Position numbers and translations under genes: made by a program. A stretch of 64,000 nucleotides of DNA, from assembly GCF_002744735.1 (NCBI RefSeq), contig NZ_KZ319340.1, forward strand, positions 777,030-841,029. Reading direction: 5' to 3'. Origin of the DNA: Marinobacter guineae (GTDB taxonomy: Bacteria > Pseudomonadota > Gammaproteobacteria > Pseudomonadales > Oleiphilaceae). Numbering within the stretch: position 1 is the first letter of the stretch; each line of letters starts with the position of its first letter. The notes below the pieces were generated by a model that was not told the DNA's origin, searched no databases, and worked only from the letters and a program-made list of their open reading frames with translations. This document shows positions 9,760 through 23,026 of this stretch, piece by piece.

Positions 9760-10404
9760 ATGACCAATACGCTCTGGCAGGGTCAGCTCCGGGACGGACT
9801 GGCGGCAATGGGTCTCTCCCTGACCGACGGCCAGCAGCAACAGCTGCTGGCCTTTCTTGGCCTGCTCAACAAATGGAACCGGGCCTACAATCTCACTGCG
9901 GTGCGTGATGAGGGGGAAATGGTGTCCCGGCAGCTGCTGGACAGCCTCAGTATCCTGCCCTGGGTAACCACGGATCATCTGCTGGATGTCGGAGCCGGGG
10001 GTGGTCTGCCTGGAATACCCCTGGCCATCGCCCTGCCCGGGAAGCGGTTTACCTTGCTGGACAGCAACGGCAAGAAAACCCGGTTCCTGAACCAGTGTGT
10101 TCTGGAGCTGGGCCTGGACAACGTTAAGGTGATTCACGGCCGGGCGGAAGCCTGCACCCCTGCCGAGCCTTTTACCCAGATCAGCAGCCGGGCTTTCACC
10201 GCGCTGCAGAATCTGGTGAGCTGGTGTGGGGGTTTGCTGGCAAATGAGGGCGAGTTCCTTGCCATGAAAGGCCAGTTTCCGGATGATGAAGTGGCTGCTC
10301 TTCCGGCCGGCTGGCAGGTAAAATCCAGATATTCCCTGGAAGTCCCCGGTGCCGATGGCGAGCGCCATTTACTGGTGATCTCCCGGGCAGCGCAATCCCG
10401 GTAG
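9760..10404 (+). CDS. rsmG: 16S rRNA (guanine527-N7)-methyltransferase RsmG (GidB)
   Basis: The 214-residue enzyme methylates N7 of G527 in 16S rRNA using S-adenosylmethionine; loss gives low-level streptomycin resistance in other bacteria. The SAM-binding motif LLDVGAGGGLPGIPLAI follows the N-terminal helix block NKWNRAYNLTAVRD, both diagnostic for the family, and ISSRAFTALQNLVSW matches the conserved acidic/SRA block. It is 9 bases behind mnmG and clearly in its operon, as in most proteobacteria. parA follows after a 49-base gap with its own strong Shine-Dalgarno. Confidence 0.97.
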   Translation: MTNTLWQGQLRDGLAAMGLSLTDGQQQQLLAFLGLLNKWNRAYNLTAVRDEGEMVSRQLLDSLSILPWVTTDHLLDVGAGGGLPGIPLAIALPGKRFTLLDSNGKKTRFLNQCVLELGLDNVKVIHGRAEACTPAEPFTQISSRAFTALQNLVSWCGGLLANEGEFLAMKGQFPDDEVAALPAGWQVKSRYSLEVPGADGERHLLVISRAAQSR

Positions 10405-10453
10405 CTCTGTACTTGAAATTCATAACCGGTAACCCCGAACAAGGAGGCAAGAC

Positions 10454-11248
10454 ATGGCGCGCGTGATTGCAGTGACCAATCAGAAAGGCGGTGTGGGCAA
10501 AACCACCACCTGCGTCAATCTTGCTGCCTCCCTGGCTGCAACCAAACGCCGGGTGCTGTTGGTGGATATGGATCCCCAGGGCAATGCCACCATGGGCAGC
10601 GGTGTCGATAAAAATACCCTGCAGCTCTCCGGTTACGACATGCTGACCAAACGGGCCAGCGCCGCCGAAGTCATCATTCCTGCAGAAGCGTCGGGCTTCG
10701 ATATCCTGCCGGCCAACGGCGACCTCACCGCCGCTGAAGTGGAACTGATGAACGAAATCGGCCGCGAGCACCGTCTGCGTCTTGCCCTCAATACCGTTCG
10801 CGACAACTACGATTACATCCTGATCGATTGCCCGCCCTCGCTCAGTCTGCTGACGGTGAATGCCCTGTCCGCAGCGGATGCGGTACTGATTCCGATGCAG
10901 TGTGAGTACTACGCCCTGGAAGGCCTGGCCGCGCTGATGAACACAGTCGAGCAGATCCAGGAGACCGTGAACCCGAATCTCGAGGTGGAGGGTATCCTGC
11001 GCACCATGTACGACCCCCGAAACAGCCTGACACTGGATGTGTCCGGCCAGCTGACGGAGTATTTCGGCGACAAGGTCTACCGTGCGGTTATTCCCCGTAA
11101 TGTCCGTCTGGCCGAGGCGCCAAGTTATGGCATGCCGGCCCTGAAGTATGACCGGGCTTCCAAGGGTGCTATCGCGTATCTGGCCCTGGCCGGCGAGATG
11201 GTTCGCCGCCATGGTTCAAAAAAGACATCCGCACCGGTTGCGGTGTAA
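10454..11248 (+). CDS. parA: Chromosome partitioning ATPase ParA (Soj)
   Basis: A 264-residue Walker-type ATPase that binds DNA non-specifically in its ATP form and moves ParB-parS complexes during chromosome segregation. The deviant Walker A box KGGVGKTTTCVNLAASLA with the signature lysine is at the N-terminus; DMDPQGNAT (switch I) and LIDCPPSLSLLT (Walker B) follow. It is short and lacks an N-terminal HTH, so it is the chromosomal type, not a plasmid type. The Shine-Dalgarno AAGGAGG is 7 bases before the ATG. parB follows, as in other origin-proximal loci. Confidence 0.96.
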   Translation: MARVIAVTNQKGGVGKTTTCVNLAASLAATKRRVLLVDMDPQGNATMGSGVDKNTLQLSGYDMLTKRASAAEVIIPAEASGFDILPANGDLTAAEVELMNEIGREHRLRLALNTVRDNYDYILIDCPPSLSLLTVNALSAADAVLIPMQCEYYALEGLAALMNTVEQIQETVNPNLEVEGILRTMYDPRNSLTLDVSGQLTEYFGDKVYRAVIPRNVRLAEAPSYGMPALKYDRASKGAIAYLALAGEMVRRHGSKKTSAPVAV

Positions 11249-11308
11249 CATACCGCCCTGTCACTCACTGAAGCACAACGATTTTCAACGGGAAGAATGA
11301 CTGACACC

Positions 11309-12184
11309 ATGGCGGCTAAGAAACGAGGATTGGGCGAACGTGGACTGGGCGCCCTGCTGGCGGGCTCGAAGGTCAATCTCGACCAGGAGCTGAAAGACCA
11401 CGACGGTGAGCTCCGCGAAGTCCCTATCGACCTGATCCAGCGTGGCCGTTTCCAGCCCCGGCGGGATATGGATCCGGCTGCCCTACAGGAACTGGCTGAT
11501 TCCATTCGCCAGCAAGGGGTGATGCAGCCGGTGGTGGTTCGCCCCATCGCCGAAGGCCGCTATGAACTGATTGCCGGGGAACGCCGTTGGCGTGCCACCC
11601 AGATGGCCGGTCTGGACAGCATCCCCGCCATCATCCGGGATGTTCCGGACGAAGCCGCCATCGCCATGGCGCTGATCGAGAACATCCAGCGCGAAAACCT
11701 CAATCCTATTGAAGAAGCCTTTGCCCTGCAGCGCCTGCAGGACGAGTTCGGCCTGACCCAGGCCCAGGTTGCGGAAGCCGTAGGTAAATCCCGGACCACC
11801 ATCACCAACCTGCTACGGTTGATCGGCCTTTCGGAAGATGTCCGTATCATGCTGGAGCATGGCGATCTGGAGATGGGCCACGGTCGCGCCATGTTGACCC
11901 TGGCGCCGGAACTGCAGATGCAGGTGGCGAAACAGGTGGTGGCGAAATCCCTGTCTGTTCGCCAGACCGAAGCTCTGGTGCGTCGGGTCCAGCAGGAAAC
12001 GCCGGACAGTAAATCCCGGAAAAAAGGGACGCTGGACCCCAACATCCGGGCCCTGCAGGATGACCTGGCGGAGCGTCTGGGTGCCAGGGTGTCTATTGAC
12101 CACCGTCAGCGTGGCAAGGGCAAACTGGTGATTGAGTACAGTTCCCTGGACGAGCTGGACGGCATTCTCGGCCATATCAAATAA
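11309..12184 (+). CDS. parB: Chromosome partitioning protein ParB (Spo0J), CTP-dependent parS clamp
   Basis: ParB loads at parS sites and slides as a CTP-dependent clamp to build the partition complex moved by ParA. I start it at the second ATG because MAAKKRGLGERGLGALL is the family N-terminus and GGAAG is 13 bases ahead; an in-frame ATG at 11297 would sit only 1 base from that site but cannot be excluded. The CTP-binding box GERRWRATQMAG, the ParA-stimulating N-terminus and the HTH (LTQAQVAEAVGKSRTTITNLL) are intact; the C-terminal dimer domain ends in DELDGILGHI. Full parS sites were not seen in the window. Confidence 0.95.
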   Translation: MAAKKRGLGERGLGALLAGSKVNLDQELKDHDGELREVPIDLIQRGRFQPRRDMDPAALQELADSIRQQGVMQPVVVRPIAEGRYELIAGERRWRATQMAGLDSIPAIIRDVPDEAAIAMALIENIQRENLNPIEEAFALQRLQDEFGLTQAQVAEAVGKSRTTITNLLRLIGLSEDVRIMLEHGDLEMGHGRAMLTLAPELQMQVAKQVVAKSLSVRQTEALVRRVQQETPDSKSRKKGTLDPNIRALQDDLAERLGARVSIDHRQRGKGKLVIEYSSLDELDGILGHIK

Positions 12185-12349
12185 AAACGTCGGGGTTTTG
12201 TGGGCTTTCCGACCCCCTACGAAAGTTCGTATTCCACTACGCACACAACATGTAGTGGTGAAAAACTGAACGAACGCCTATTTGTGACGAAAATAGCCAA
12301 AAGCCAGTCATTACGCCGCTTCTGACGGGCCAGCCAGCACCGGGTTTTG

Positions 12350-12378
12350 TTGATTCGTGCACATTGAACACATATAAT
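12350..12378 (+). promoter_or_regulatory. Sigma70-type promoter for the atp operon
   Basis: The 271-base gap after parB contains TTGATT (12350-12355), a 17-base spacer and a perfect TATAAT (12373-12378), about 78 bases before atpI. It is the best promoter match in the window and points into the ATP synthase operon. The same gap has an inverted repeat CCACTAC (12234-12240) / GTAGTGG (12252-12258) without a T-run, whose role is unclear. Confidence 0.7.
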
Positions 12379-12455
12379 CTGCGGCGCTCGTATCGGTGTA
12401 TTTGCTTACTTTTTAAACGGCACCGGACGAAAAGCACCGTACTTTCGGGACAAAC

Positions 12456-13746
<1,291 letters not shown>

Positions 13747-13806
13747 TCGGGCACCATTAAGCCGTAGTTCTAAACCCTAAACCCTTAAACTGAAAAACCT
13801 AACTGA

Positions 13807-14079
<273 letters not shown>

Positions 14080-14147
14080 TCGAGTCGCCAGAGCCGGGGG
14101 TTACCCCGGTCAGATGATTCTTAACAAAACAGGCGAGAGGTGAAGAC

Positions 14148-14618
14148 GTGAACATTAATTTGACGATGATTGGTCAAGCCATCGCGTTCTTTATCTTTGT
14201 CGTCTTCTGCATGAAATACGTGTGGCCGCCAATTATGGCCGCACTGCAGGAGCGTCAAAAGAAGATCGCTGACGGACTGGCTGCCTCAGACCGCGCTTCG
14301 CGCGATCTGGAACTGGCTCAGGAAAAGTCAGCACAGGAACTGCGTGAAGCCAAGCAGCAAGCTGCTGGCCTGATTGAACAGGCCAACAAGCGTGCGGCCC
14401 AGATTGTGGAAGCATCCAAGGATGACGCCCGCAAGGAAGGCCAGAAGCTGATTGAGCAGGCCAGGGCCGAAATTGAACAGGAGCGGAATCAGGCTCGTGA
14501 CGCGCTGCGTGCAGAAGTTGCCGCTATTGCTGTCGCCGGTGCTGAGAAGATCCTGGAAACCTCTGTCGATGCCTCCAAGCACAACGAGATGTTGGACAAA
14601 CTGGCGGCAGAACTCTAA
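14148..14618 (+). CDS. atpF: F1F0 ATP synthase subunit b
   Basis: The peripheral stalk subunit: one N-terminal membrane helix (about residues 5-25, [22 protein letters not shown]) and a long charged coiled coil to the C-terminus. The 156-residue length equals that of E. coli. Start GTG at 14148 follows GGCGAGAGGTGAAGAC. Lies between atpE and atpH with short gaps. Confidence 0.97.
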   Translation: MNINLTMIGQAIAFFIFVVFCMKYVWPPIMAALQERQKKIADGLAASDRASRDLELAQEKSAQELREAKQQAAGLIEQANKRAAQIVEASKDDARKEGQKLIEQARAEIEQERNQARDALRAEVAAIAVAGAEKILETSVDASKHNEMLDKLAAEL

Positions 14619-14633
14619 ACGACGAGGTTCATC

Positions 14634-15170
14634 ATGGCAGAACTGAGAACGCTGGCCCGTCCCTACGCAAAGGCAGCATTTGGTGCCGCTCAGGAGCATA
14701 AGCAGCTGGCTGAGTGGTCACAGGTGCTGACGGTTGCCGGGCAGGTCACCGCGAACAAAGACATTCGACAGCTTCTCGCGAATCCGGGTCTCGAAGAGCA
14801 GAAGAAGGCTGATCTGATTCTGGAGGTCGTCGAAGAAGGCGTCACCGAACAGATCCGGAACTTTTTCGCTGTACTGGCGGAAAAACGCCGGCTGACTCTT
14901 CTTCCTGAGATTTCAGCGCTCTTCAACACGTACCGGGCTGATCTGGAGCGCACTGTTGATATCGAAGTTACCGCGGCTTTCGAGCTGACGGACGAACAGC
15001 AACAGAAGCTCGCCCAGGCACTCTCGAAGAAGCTCGAGCGGCAAGTGTCACTCGCAGCGTCACTGGACAAGTCACTGATTGGCGGCGTGATTATTCGCAC
15101 CGGCGATCTGGTCATTGACGCTTCTGTACGCGGAAAGCTGGCCAAGCTGGCCGACGCTCTGGGCTCCTGA
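14634..15170 (+). CDS. atpH: F1F0 ATP synthase subunit delta
   Basis: Subunit delta sits on top of F1 and ties it to the b stalk. The 178-residue protein has the family N-terminus ([20 protein letters not shown]) and the C-terminal [25 protein letters not shown] block that binds subunit b. Follows atpF by 15 bases; atpA starts 28 bases after its stop. Confidence 0.97.
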   Translation: MAELRTLARPYAKAAFGAAQEHKQLAEWSQVLTVAGQVTANKDIRQLLANPGLEEQKKADLILEVVEEGVTEQIRNFFAVLAEKRRLTLLPEISALFNTYRADLERTVDIEVTAAFELTDEQQQKLAQALSKKLERQVSLAASLDKSLIGGVIIRTGDLVIDASVRGKLAKLADALGS

Positions 15171-15198
15171 TTTCAGCACAAGGTTTGAGGATATTGGC

Positions 15199-16743
15199 AT
15201 GCAGCAACTGAATCCATCCGAGATCAGTGACATCATCAAGAAGAGAATCGAACAGCTCGATATCTCTTCGGAAGCAAAAAACGAAGGTACGATCCTGTCG
15301 GTTTCTGACGGTATCGTGCTGATCCACGGTCTTGCCGACGTTATGTACGGTGAGATGATTGAATTTGCCAACGGCACCTTCGGCATGGCTCTGAACCTGG
15401 AACGTGATTCCGTTGGTGCGGTTGTGCTGGGCGACTACGAGGATCTGGCGGAAGGTCAGAAGGTTCGTTGTACCGGCCGGATCCTGGAAGTACCGGTTGG
15501 CCCGGAACTGATGGGCCGAGTTGTCGACGCTCTGGGTAACCCGATTGACGGCAAGGGCGACCTTGGTACCGAACTGACCTCCCCGGTCGAGAAAGTTGCA
15601 CCGGGTGTTATCGCTCGTCAGTCCGTTGACGAGCCGGTCCAGACCGGTCTGAAAGCGATCGACACCATGGTGCCGATCGGCCGTGGCCAGCGCGAGCTGA
15701 TCATCGGTGACCGCCAGATCGGTAAGACCGCGGTTGCGATCGACGCGATCATCAACCAGAAAGCCACCGGCATCAAGTGTATCTACGTTGCCGTTGGCCA
15801 GAAGCAGTCTTCCATTGCCGCCGTTGTGCGCAAGCTGGAAGAGCACGGTGCGATGGATCACACCATTGTGGTTGCCGCCGGTGCCGCGGATCCTGCAGCG
15901 ATGCAGTTCCTGGCTCCGTACTCCGGTACTTCCATGGGTGAATACTTCCGTGACCGTGGCGAAGACGCCCTGATCATCTATGATGATCTGTCCAAGCAGG
16001 CTGTGGCCTATCGCCAGATTTCCCTGCTGCTGCGTCGTCCGCCAGGCCGTGAAGCCTACCCGGGTGACGTATTCTACCTGCACTCCCGTCTGTTGGAGCG
16101 TGCGTCCCGTGTTAACGCAGATTACGTTGAGCAACTGACCAACGGTGAAGTGAAAGGCAAGACCGGTTCCCTGACCGCACTGCCGATCATCGAAACCCAG
16201 GCCGGTGACGTTTCCGCGTTCGTACCGACCAACGTAATCTCCATTACCGATGGCCAGATTTTCCTGGAAACCAACCTGTTCAACTCCGGTATCCGTCCGG
16301 CAATGAACGCCGGTATCTCCGTATCCCGGGTAGGTGGTGCAGCCCAGACCAAGATCATGAAGAAGCTTGGCGGTAACATCCGTCTGGCCCTGGCCCAGTA
16401 TCGGGAACTGGCCGCGTTCGCCCAGTTTGCTTCCGACCTTGACGAAGCAACCCGGCAGCAGCTTGAGCACGGTCAGCGGGTAACGGAACTCATGAAACAG
16501 AACCAGTACAGCCCGATGTCTGTGGCTGAAATGGGTACGGTTCTGTTTGCAGCCAACGAAGGCTTCCTGGACGACGTTGATGTTGACAAGGTAGTGAAGT
16601 TTGAAGCGCAGCTGCTCGACTGGATGCGCTCCGAACAGAAAGACCTGCTCGACAAGATCAACGAGAAAGGCGATTACAACGATGAAATCGCTGCCGGCCT
16701 AAAAGCTGCACTTGAGAAATTCAAGACCACTCAGAGCTGGTAA
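15199..16743 (+). CDS. atpA: F1F0 ATP synthase subunit alpha
   Basis: Non-catalytic nucleotide-binding subunit of F1, 514 residues (E. coli 513). The start is the ATG at [20 protein letters not shown], preceded by GAGGATATT; the frame is open upstream only because it overlaps atpH out of frame. Walker A is [13 protein letters not shown] and the arginine-finger region [15 protein letters not shown] is intact. The 77 bases before atpG contain GCGGC (16756-16760) / GCCGC (16774-16778) followed by TTTT, which could be a weak attenuator or processing hairpin inside the operon. Confidence 0.98.
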   Translation: MQQLNPSEISDIIKKRIEQLDISSEAKNEGTILSVSDGIVLIHGLADVMYGEMIEFANGTFGMALNLERDSVGAVVLGDYEDLAEGQKVRCTGRILEVPVGPELMGRVVDALGNPIDGKGDLGTELTSPVEKVAPGVIARQSVDEPVQTGLKAIDTMVPIGRGQRELIIGDRQIGKTAVAIDAIINQKATGIKCIYVAVGQKQSSIAAVVRKLEEHGAMDHTIVVAAGAADPAAMQFLAPYSGTSMGEYFRDRGEDALIIYDDLSKQAVAYRQISLLLRRPPGREAYPGDVFYLHSRLLERASRVNADYVEQLTNGEVKGKTGSLTALPIIETQAGDVSAFVPTNVISITDGQIFLETNLFNSGIRPAMNAGISVSRVGGAAQTKIMKKLGGNIRLALAQYRELAAFAQFASDLDEATRQQLEHGQRVTELMKQNQYSPMSVAEMGTVLFAANEGFLDDVDVDKVVKFEAQLLDWMRSEQKDLLDKINEKGDYNDEIAAGLKAALEKFKTTQSW

Positions 16744-16820
16744 GAAAATGGGCCTGCGGCATGTGAGTCGCGGGCCGCTTTTCGTAGCAACGAGTGTCTA
16801 ACTTGAGAAGGCAGTGAGTT

Positions 16821-19134
<2,314 letters not shown>

Positions 19135-19181
19135 TTTGGGCCTGAGAACTTGTTTCCGGATCGATCAAAGAGGCAACTGAC

Positions 19182-19604
19182 ATGGGTATGACCGTGCATT
19201 GTGATGTGGTAAGTGCCGAAACAAAGATCTATTCCGGATTGGTAGAAATGCTGATCGCAGCGGGCTCTGAAGGTGACCTGGGTATTGCCCCGGGTCACAC
19301 CCCGCTGCTGACCGAGCTGAAGCCGGGTCCCATTCGGATCATCAAGCAGGGCGGTGAAGAAGAGATTCTTTATGTGTCCGGCGGATATCTGGAGGTCCAG
19401 GCCAATCTGGTGACTTTGTTGGCGGATACCGCGGTTCGTGCAAAGGATGTGGACGAAGCAGCCGCACTTGAGGCTCAGAAAGAAGCCGAGAAAGCACTTG
19501 CCAACAAGACCGGTGAATTCGAGTACTCCCGTGCCGCTGCAGAGCTGGCCGAAGCTGTTGCCCAGCTTCGTACCATCCAGCAGCTGCGTAACAAAATGCG
19601 CTAA
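19182..19604 (+). CDS. atpC: F1F0 ATP synthase subunit epsilon
   Basis: The 140-residue subunit couples rotor and catalytic head and can inhibit ATP hydrolysis. The N-terminal beta-sandwich ([19 protein letters not shown]) and the C-terminal two-helix domain are both present. Last gene of the atp operon, followed at once by a rho-independent terminator-like hairpin. Confidence 0.97.
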   Translation: MGMTVHCDVVSAETKIYSGLVEMLIAAGSEGDLGIAPGHTPLLTELKPGPIRIIKQGGEEEILYVSGGYLEVQANLVTLLADTAVRAKDVDEAAALEAQKEAEKALANKTGEFEYSRAAAELAEAVAQLRTIQQLRNKMR

Positions 19605-19637
19605 GCATTTCTGTTTCGGGTTTGCCGAACACCGAAG

Positions 19638-19707
19638 CCGCATCCTGAGCGGCTGGAAGGCCAACGCCCGGCGTTGGACCTCCAGTCCTGAGGAATGCGG
19701 TTTTTTT
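19638..19707 (+). terminator. Rho-independent terminator after atpC
   Basis: CCGCAT (19638-19643) can pair with ATGCGG (19695-19700), which is followed by seven Ts. The interior adds CTGGAAGG with CCTCCAG and a tight CCAACG / CGTTGG hairpin, giving a long branched stem. It closes the atp operon before glmU. Confidence 0.75.
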
Positions 19708-19753
19708 ATTTTCCGATTTCAGACATTCAATACACCGGGAGCCTGACCATTCC

Positions 19754-21118
19754 ATGAGCCCGTTACACGTTGTCATTCTGGCCGCTGGCCAGGGTTCCAG
19801 AATGAAATCCGCCCTGCCCAAGGTTTTGCACCCGGTGGCCGGTCGACCCATGCTCCATCATGTGATTGCCACGGCAAAGCAGCTCGGCGCCGAGAGGATC
19901 CACACGGTGATTGGGCATGGTGCTGAGAAAGTTCGTGAAACCACCACCGAGGCCTCGGTGAACTGGGTAACCCAGAATGAACAGCTGGGTACCGGGCACG
20001 CCGTTGCCCAGGCGCTTCCCGACCTTCCCGATGATGCCAGGGTGCTGGTGCTCTATGGCGATGTCCCGCTCACCCGCCACGATACCCTGGAGGCACTGGT
20101 TGGCACCCTGGATGACAACACCCTTGGGCTTCTGACCGTGACCATGGACAATCCCCACGGGTACGGCCGAATTGTCCGTAATGCGGAAGGCAAGGTGGTT
20201 TCCATCGTCGAGCAGAAAGATGCGACTCCGGAGCAGCTGGCCATCCGTGAGGTCAACACCGGTATTCTTGCGGTTTCAGCGAAACATCTGAAAACCTGGC
20301 TACCTGCGCTGTCCAACAGCAACGCCCAGGGCGAATACTACCTGACCGACATTATCGCCATGGCCGTGGAACAGGGCTTGAGCGTTTCGGTTTCCCAGCC
20401 CGAGGACCCGTATGAGGTACAGGGTGTGAACAACCGCCTTCAGCTGGCTGAACTCGAGCGCTGGTTCCAGCGTCGGGAGGCTGACCGGTTGATGACCGAA
20501 GGCGCAACCCTGGCTGACCCGGCGCGGGTTGATGTGCGCGGAGAGCTGACCATCGGCAACGATCTGTGGATTGATGTGAATGTGGTTTTCGAGGGCAAGG
20601 TCACACTTGGCAGCAATGTGTCGATCGGGCCCGGTTGCGTGATCAAGGATTCGACCATTGCCCAGGGCGCTGAAATCAGGGCGAACAGCGTGATTGAAGG
20701 TGCCACGATCGGTGCCAACGCCCAGATCGGGCCGTTTGCGCGTATCCGCCCCGGCACCGAACTGGCCGCCAATACTAAGGTTGGTAATTTTGTCGAAACC
20801 AAGAAGGCCGTTGTCGGCGAAGGAAGCAAGATCAACCATCTCAGCTACGTGGGTGATGCCTCTCTTGGCCGTAATGTGAATGTGGGTGCAGGAACCATCA
20901 CCTGTAATTATGATGGTGTGAACAAGTACCGCACGGTGATCGGTGACGGCGTGTTTGTGGGCTCCAACACTTCCCTGGTGGCTCCGGTAACCATAGCGGC
21001 AGGCGCCACCATCGGTGCCGGTTCGACCATTACCCGGGACGTTGCGGACAGCGAACTGGCCGTGGCAAGGGGCCGCCAGCGCAATATTTCCGGCTGGGAA
21101 AAGCCCGGGAAAAACTGA
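19754..21118 (+). CDS. glmU: Bifunctional GlcNAc-1-P uridyltransferase / GlcN-1-P acetyltransferase
   Basis: GlmU makes UDP-N-acetylglucosamine for peptidoglycan and LPS in two steps. The N-terminal nucleotidyltransferase ([20 protein letters not shown]) covers about residues 1-228; the C-terminal left-handed beta helix of hexapeptide repeats ([33 protein letters not shown]) carries acetyltransferase activity. At 454 residues it is full length. Position between the atp operon and glmS is conserved in gammaproteobacteria. Confidence 0.97.
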   Translation: MSPLHVVILAAGQGSRMKSALPKVLHPVAGRPMLHHVIATAKQLGAERIHTVIGHGAEKVRETTTEASVNWVTQNEQLGTGHAVAQALPDLPDDARVLVLYGDVPLTRHDTLEALVGTLDDNTLGLLTVTMDNPHGYGRIVRNAEGKVVSIVEQKDATPEQLAIREVNTGILAVSAKHLKTWLPALSNSNAQGEYYLTDIIAMAVEQGLSVSVSQPEDPYEVQGVNNRLQLAELERWFQRREADRLMTEGATLADPARVDVRGELTIGNDLWIDVNVVFEGKVTLGSNVSIGPGCVIKDSTIAQGAEIRANSVIEGATIGANAQIGPFARIRPGTELAANTKVGNFVETKKAVVGEGSKINHLSYVGDASLGRNVNVGAGTITCNYDGVNKYRTVIGDGVFVGSNTSLVAPVTIAAGATIGAGSTITRDVADSELAVARGRQRNISGWEKPGKN

Positions 21119-21148
21119 TTCAAACGATTAACTGACAGGTAGAGCAAC

Positions 21149-22981
21149 ATGTGTGGAATTGTAGGCGCGGTTTCGGAACGGGACGTCCAGGGCATCCTTC
21201 TTGAGGGCCTGCGCCGTCTGGAATACCGGGGGTACGACTCTGCTGGTATGGCGGTTATCGGTGGTGACCACAGCGTCCAGCGAGCACGGGAAGTGGGCAA
21301 GGTAGCCTCCCTCGCGGCGGCCATGAAGACCAACCCCCTGGCCGGACACCTGGGCATTGCTCACACCCGCTGGGCGACCCATGGCGAGCCGTCACAGATC
21401 AACGCCCATCCGCACATGTCCGGTGACCGCCTCGCCATCGTTCATAACGGCATCATCGAGAACTATCAGGAGCTCCGTGAGGAGCTGCGTGGCGAGGGTT
21501 TTGAGTTCACCTCCCAAACCGATACCGAAGTGGTCGCGCACCTGATCGAAAAGAACTACCGTTCCCTGGGTAGCCTCTATGATTCGGTCCGGGCGGCCAT
21601 TGCCCGACTTCGGGGCGCCTATGCCCTGGCCGTGGTTCACGCGGATGAGCCCGATCATCTCGTGGTCTGCCGTGAAGGCAGCCCCCTGGTGATTGGCGTC
21701 GGCATCGGCGAGAACTTCATTGCTTCCGACCAGCTGGCTCTGCTGCCGGTAACCGACCGGTTCATGTTCCTGGAAGAGGGCGACATTGCTGATATTCGCA
21801 AGGATGGTATTGCCATCCTCGATCGCGAAGGGCAGAGCGTGGAGCGGGAGATTACCCGGTTCGAGCACGGCGCGGATTCCGCCGACAAGGGCGAGTACCG
21901 CCACTTCATGCTCAAGGAAATCTACGAGCAGCCCAGAGTCATCAAGGCCACCATGGAAGGCCGGGTAACCAATACCCGGGTACTGGAGCAGGCCTTGGGT
22001 ACCGACGCTGAAAATCTGCTCGAAAACGTTCGTCACGTCCAGATCATCGCCTGCGGCACCAGCTACCACGCAGGTATGGTGGCCCGCTACTGGATTGAGG
22101 AACTGGCCGGCGTGCCCTGCTCCGTAGAGGTGGCTTCCGAGTTCCGATACCGCAAGCACGTCATCCAGCAGGACACCTTGTTCCTGTGCATCTCCCAGTC
22201 TGGTGAGACGGCCGATACCCTGGCCGCGTTGCGTCAGGCCAAGAAAGCCGGTTTCCGTGCCGCGCTGGCCATCTGCAACGTACCCGGCAGTTCCCTGGTG
22301 CGGGAATCGGACCTGGTGATCATGACCCAGGCCGGCCCGGAAATCGGCGTGGCTTCTACCAAGGCCTTCACTACCCAGCTGACCGCATTGCTGATTTTCA
22401 CCCTTGCGCTGGCCCGCCAAAACGGCCTGCCTGAGGAGCAGGAGGCGGAGATTGTTAAGGCCATTCACCTGGTGCCTGGCCAGGTGAGCGATGTGCTGGC
22501 CCTGGATGGCGAGATCGCCGAGATGTCCAAGGCGTTTATGGACAAGCACCACAGCCTGTTTTTGGGCCGTGGTTCCCAGTTCCCGGTTGCCCTCGAAGGT
22601 GCGCTGAAGCTGAAGGAAATCTCCTACATCCACGCAGAAGCCTACCCGGCCGGTGAGCTCAAGCATGGTCCCCTGGCGCTGGTCGACAGCGAAATGCCGG
22701 TCGTCACCGTAGCGCCGAACAACGACCTGGTGGAAAAGCTCAAATCCAACCTGGAAGAAGTTCGTGCACGGGGCGGCGAGCTGTTTGTGTTCGCCGATAA
22801 AATGGCGAACGTGAAGCCGGACGAGGGCATCCATGTGATGCAGCTTCCTTCGGTGCACCCGATTACGGCCCCGATCGTTTATACGGTTCCGCTGCAGTTA
22901 CTGTCCTATCACGTTGCAGTACTGAAGGGCACCGATGTGGATCAGCCTCGGAATTTGGCGAAAAGCGTGACGGTGGAATAA
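21149..22981 (+). CDS. glmS: Glutamine-fructose-6-phosphate aminotransferase (isomerizing)
   Basis: Makes glucosamine-6-phosphate from fructose-6-phosphate and glutamine, the entry to amino sugar synthesis. The N-terminal glutaminase begins with the catalytic cysteine ([27 protein letters not shown] follows) and two SIS domains follow ([40 protein letters not shown]). The 610-residue length equals the family. It is 30 bases behind glmU, so probably one transcript. The 45 bases to the convergent GGDEF gene carry only a 4-bp hairpin (22996-23010) and two CACAATTG copies. Confidence 0.97.
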   Translation: MCGIVGAVSERDVQGILLEGLRRLEYRGYDSAGMAVIGGDHSVQRAREVGKVASLAAAMKTNPLAGHLGIAHTRWATHGEPSQINAHPHMSGDRLAIVHNGIIENYQELREELRGEGFEFTSQTDTEVVAHLIEKNYRSLGSLYDSVRAAIARLRGAYALAVVHADEPDHLVVCREGSPLVIGVGIGENFIASDQLALLPVTDRFMFLEEGDIADIRKDGIAILDREGQSVEREITRFEHGADSADKGEYRHFMLKEIYEQPRVIKATMEGRVTNTRVLEQALGTDAENLLENVRHVQIIACGTSYHAGMVARYWIEELAGVPCSVEVASEFRYRKHVIQQDTLFLCISQSGETADTLAALRQAKKAGFRAALAICNVPGSSLVRESDLVIMTQAGPEIGVASTKAFTTQLTALLIFTLALARQNGLPEEQEAEIVKAIHLVPGQVSDVLALDGEIAEMSKAFMDKHHSLFLGRGSQFPVALEGALKLKEISYIHAEAYPAGELKHGPLALVDSEMPVVTVAPNNDLVEKLKSNLEEVRARGGELFVFADKMANVKPDEGIHVMQLPSVHPITAPIVYTVPLQLLSYHVAVLKGTDVDQPRNLAKSVTVE

Positions 22982-23026
22982 CCTGTTACACAATTGGCGG
23001 TGTGATCGCCTTTCTCACAATTGACG

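Noticed and set aside
7840..10368. 842-codon open frame antisense to mnmG and rsmG
   Set aside because: Its composition is low-complexity (Q, G, H rich) and follows from codon bias of the sense genes; both sense genes are well-known families. Similar long antisense frames over nrdA (49073-51115), betB (56102-57844) and the MFS gene (6183-7292) were dropped for the same reason.
10404..12455. parS sites near parAB
   Set aside because: I looked for TGTTTCACGTGAAACA or close variants and saw none; CACGTG occurrences in the window (for example near 17794 and 43908) lack the flanking TTTC/GAAA.
16756..16782. Terminator between atpA and atpG
   Set aside because: Only a 5-bp stem and four Ts inside an operon that must be read through; noted under atpA as a possible weak attenuator.
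22989..23023. Terminator or operator between glmS and the GGDEF gene
   Set aside because: The hairpin has a 4-bp stem and the two CACAATTG copies are short; chance is likely.
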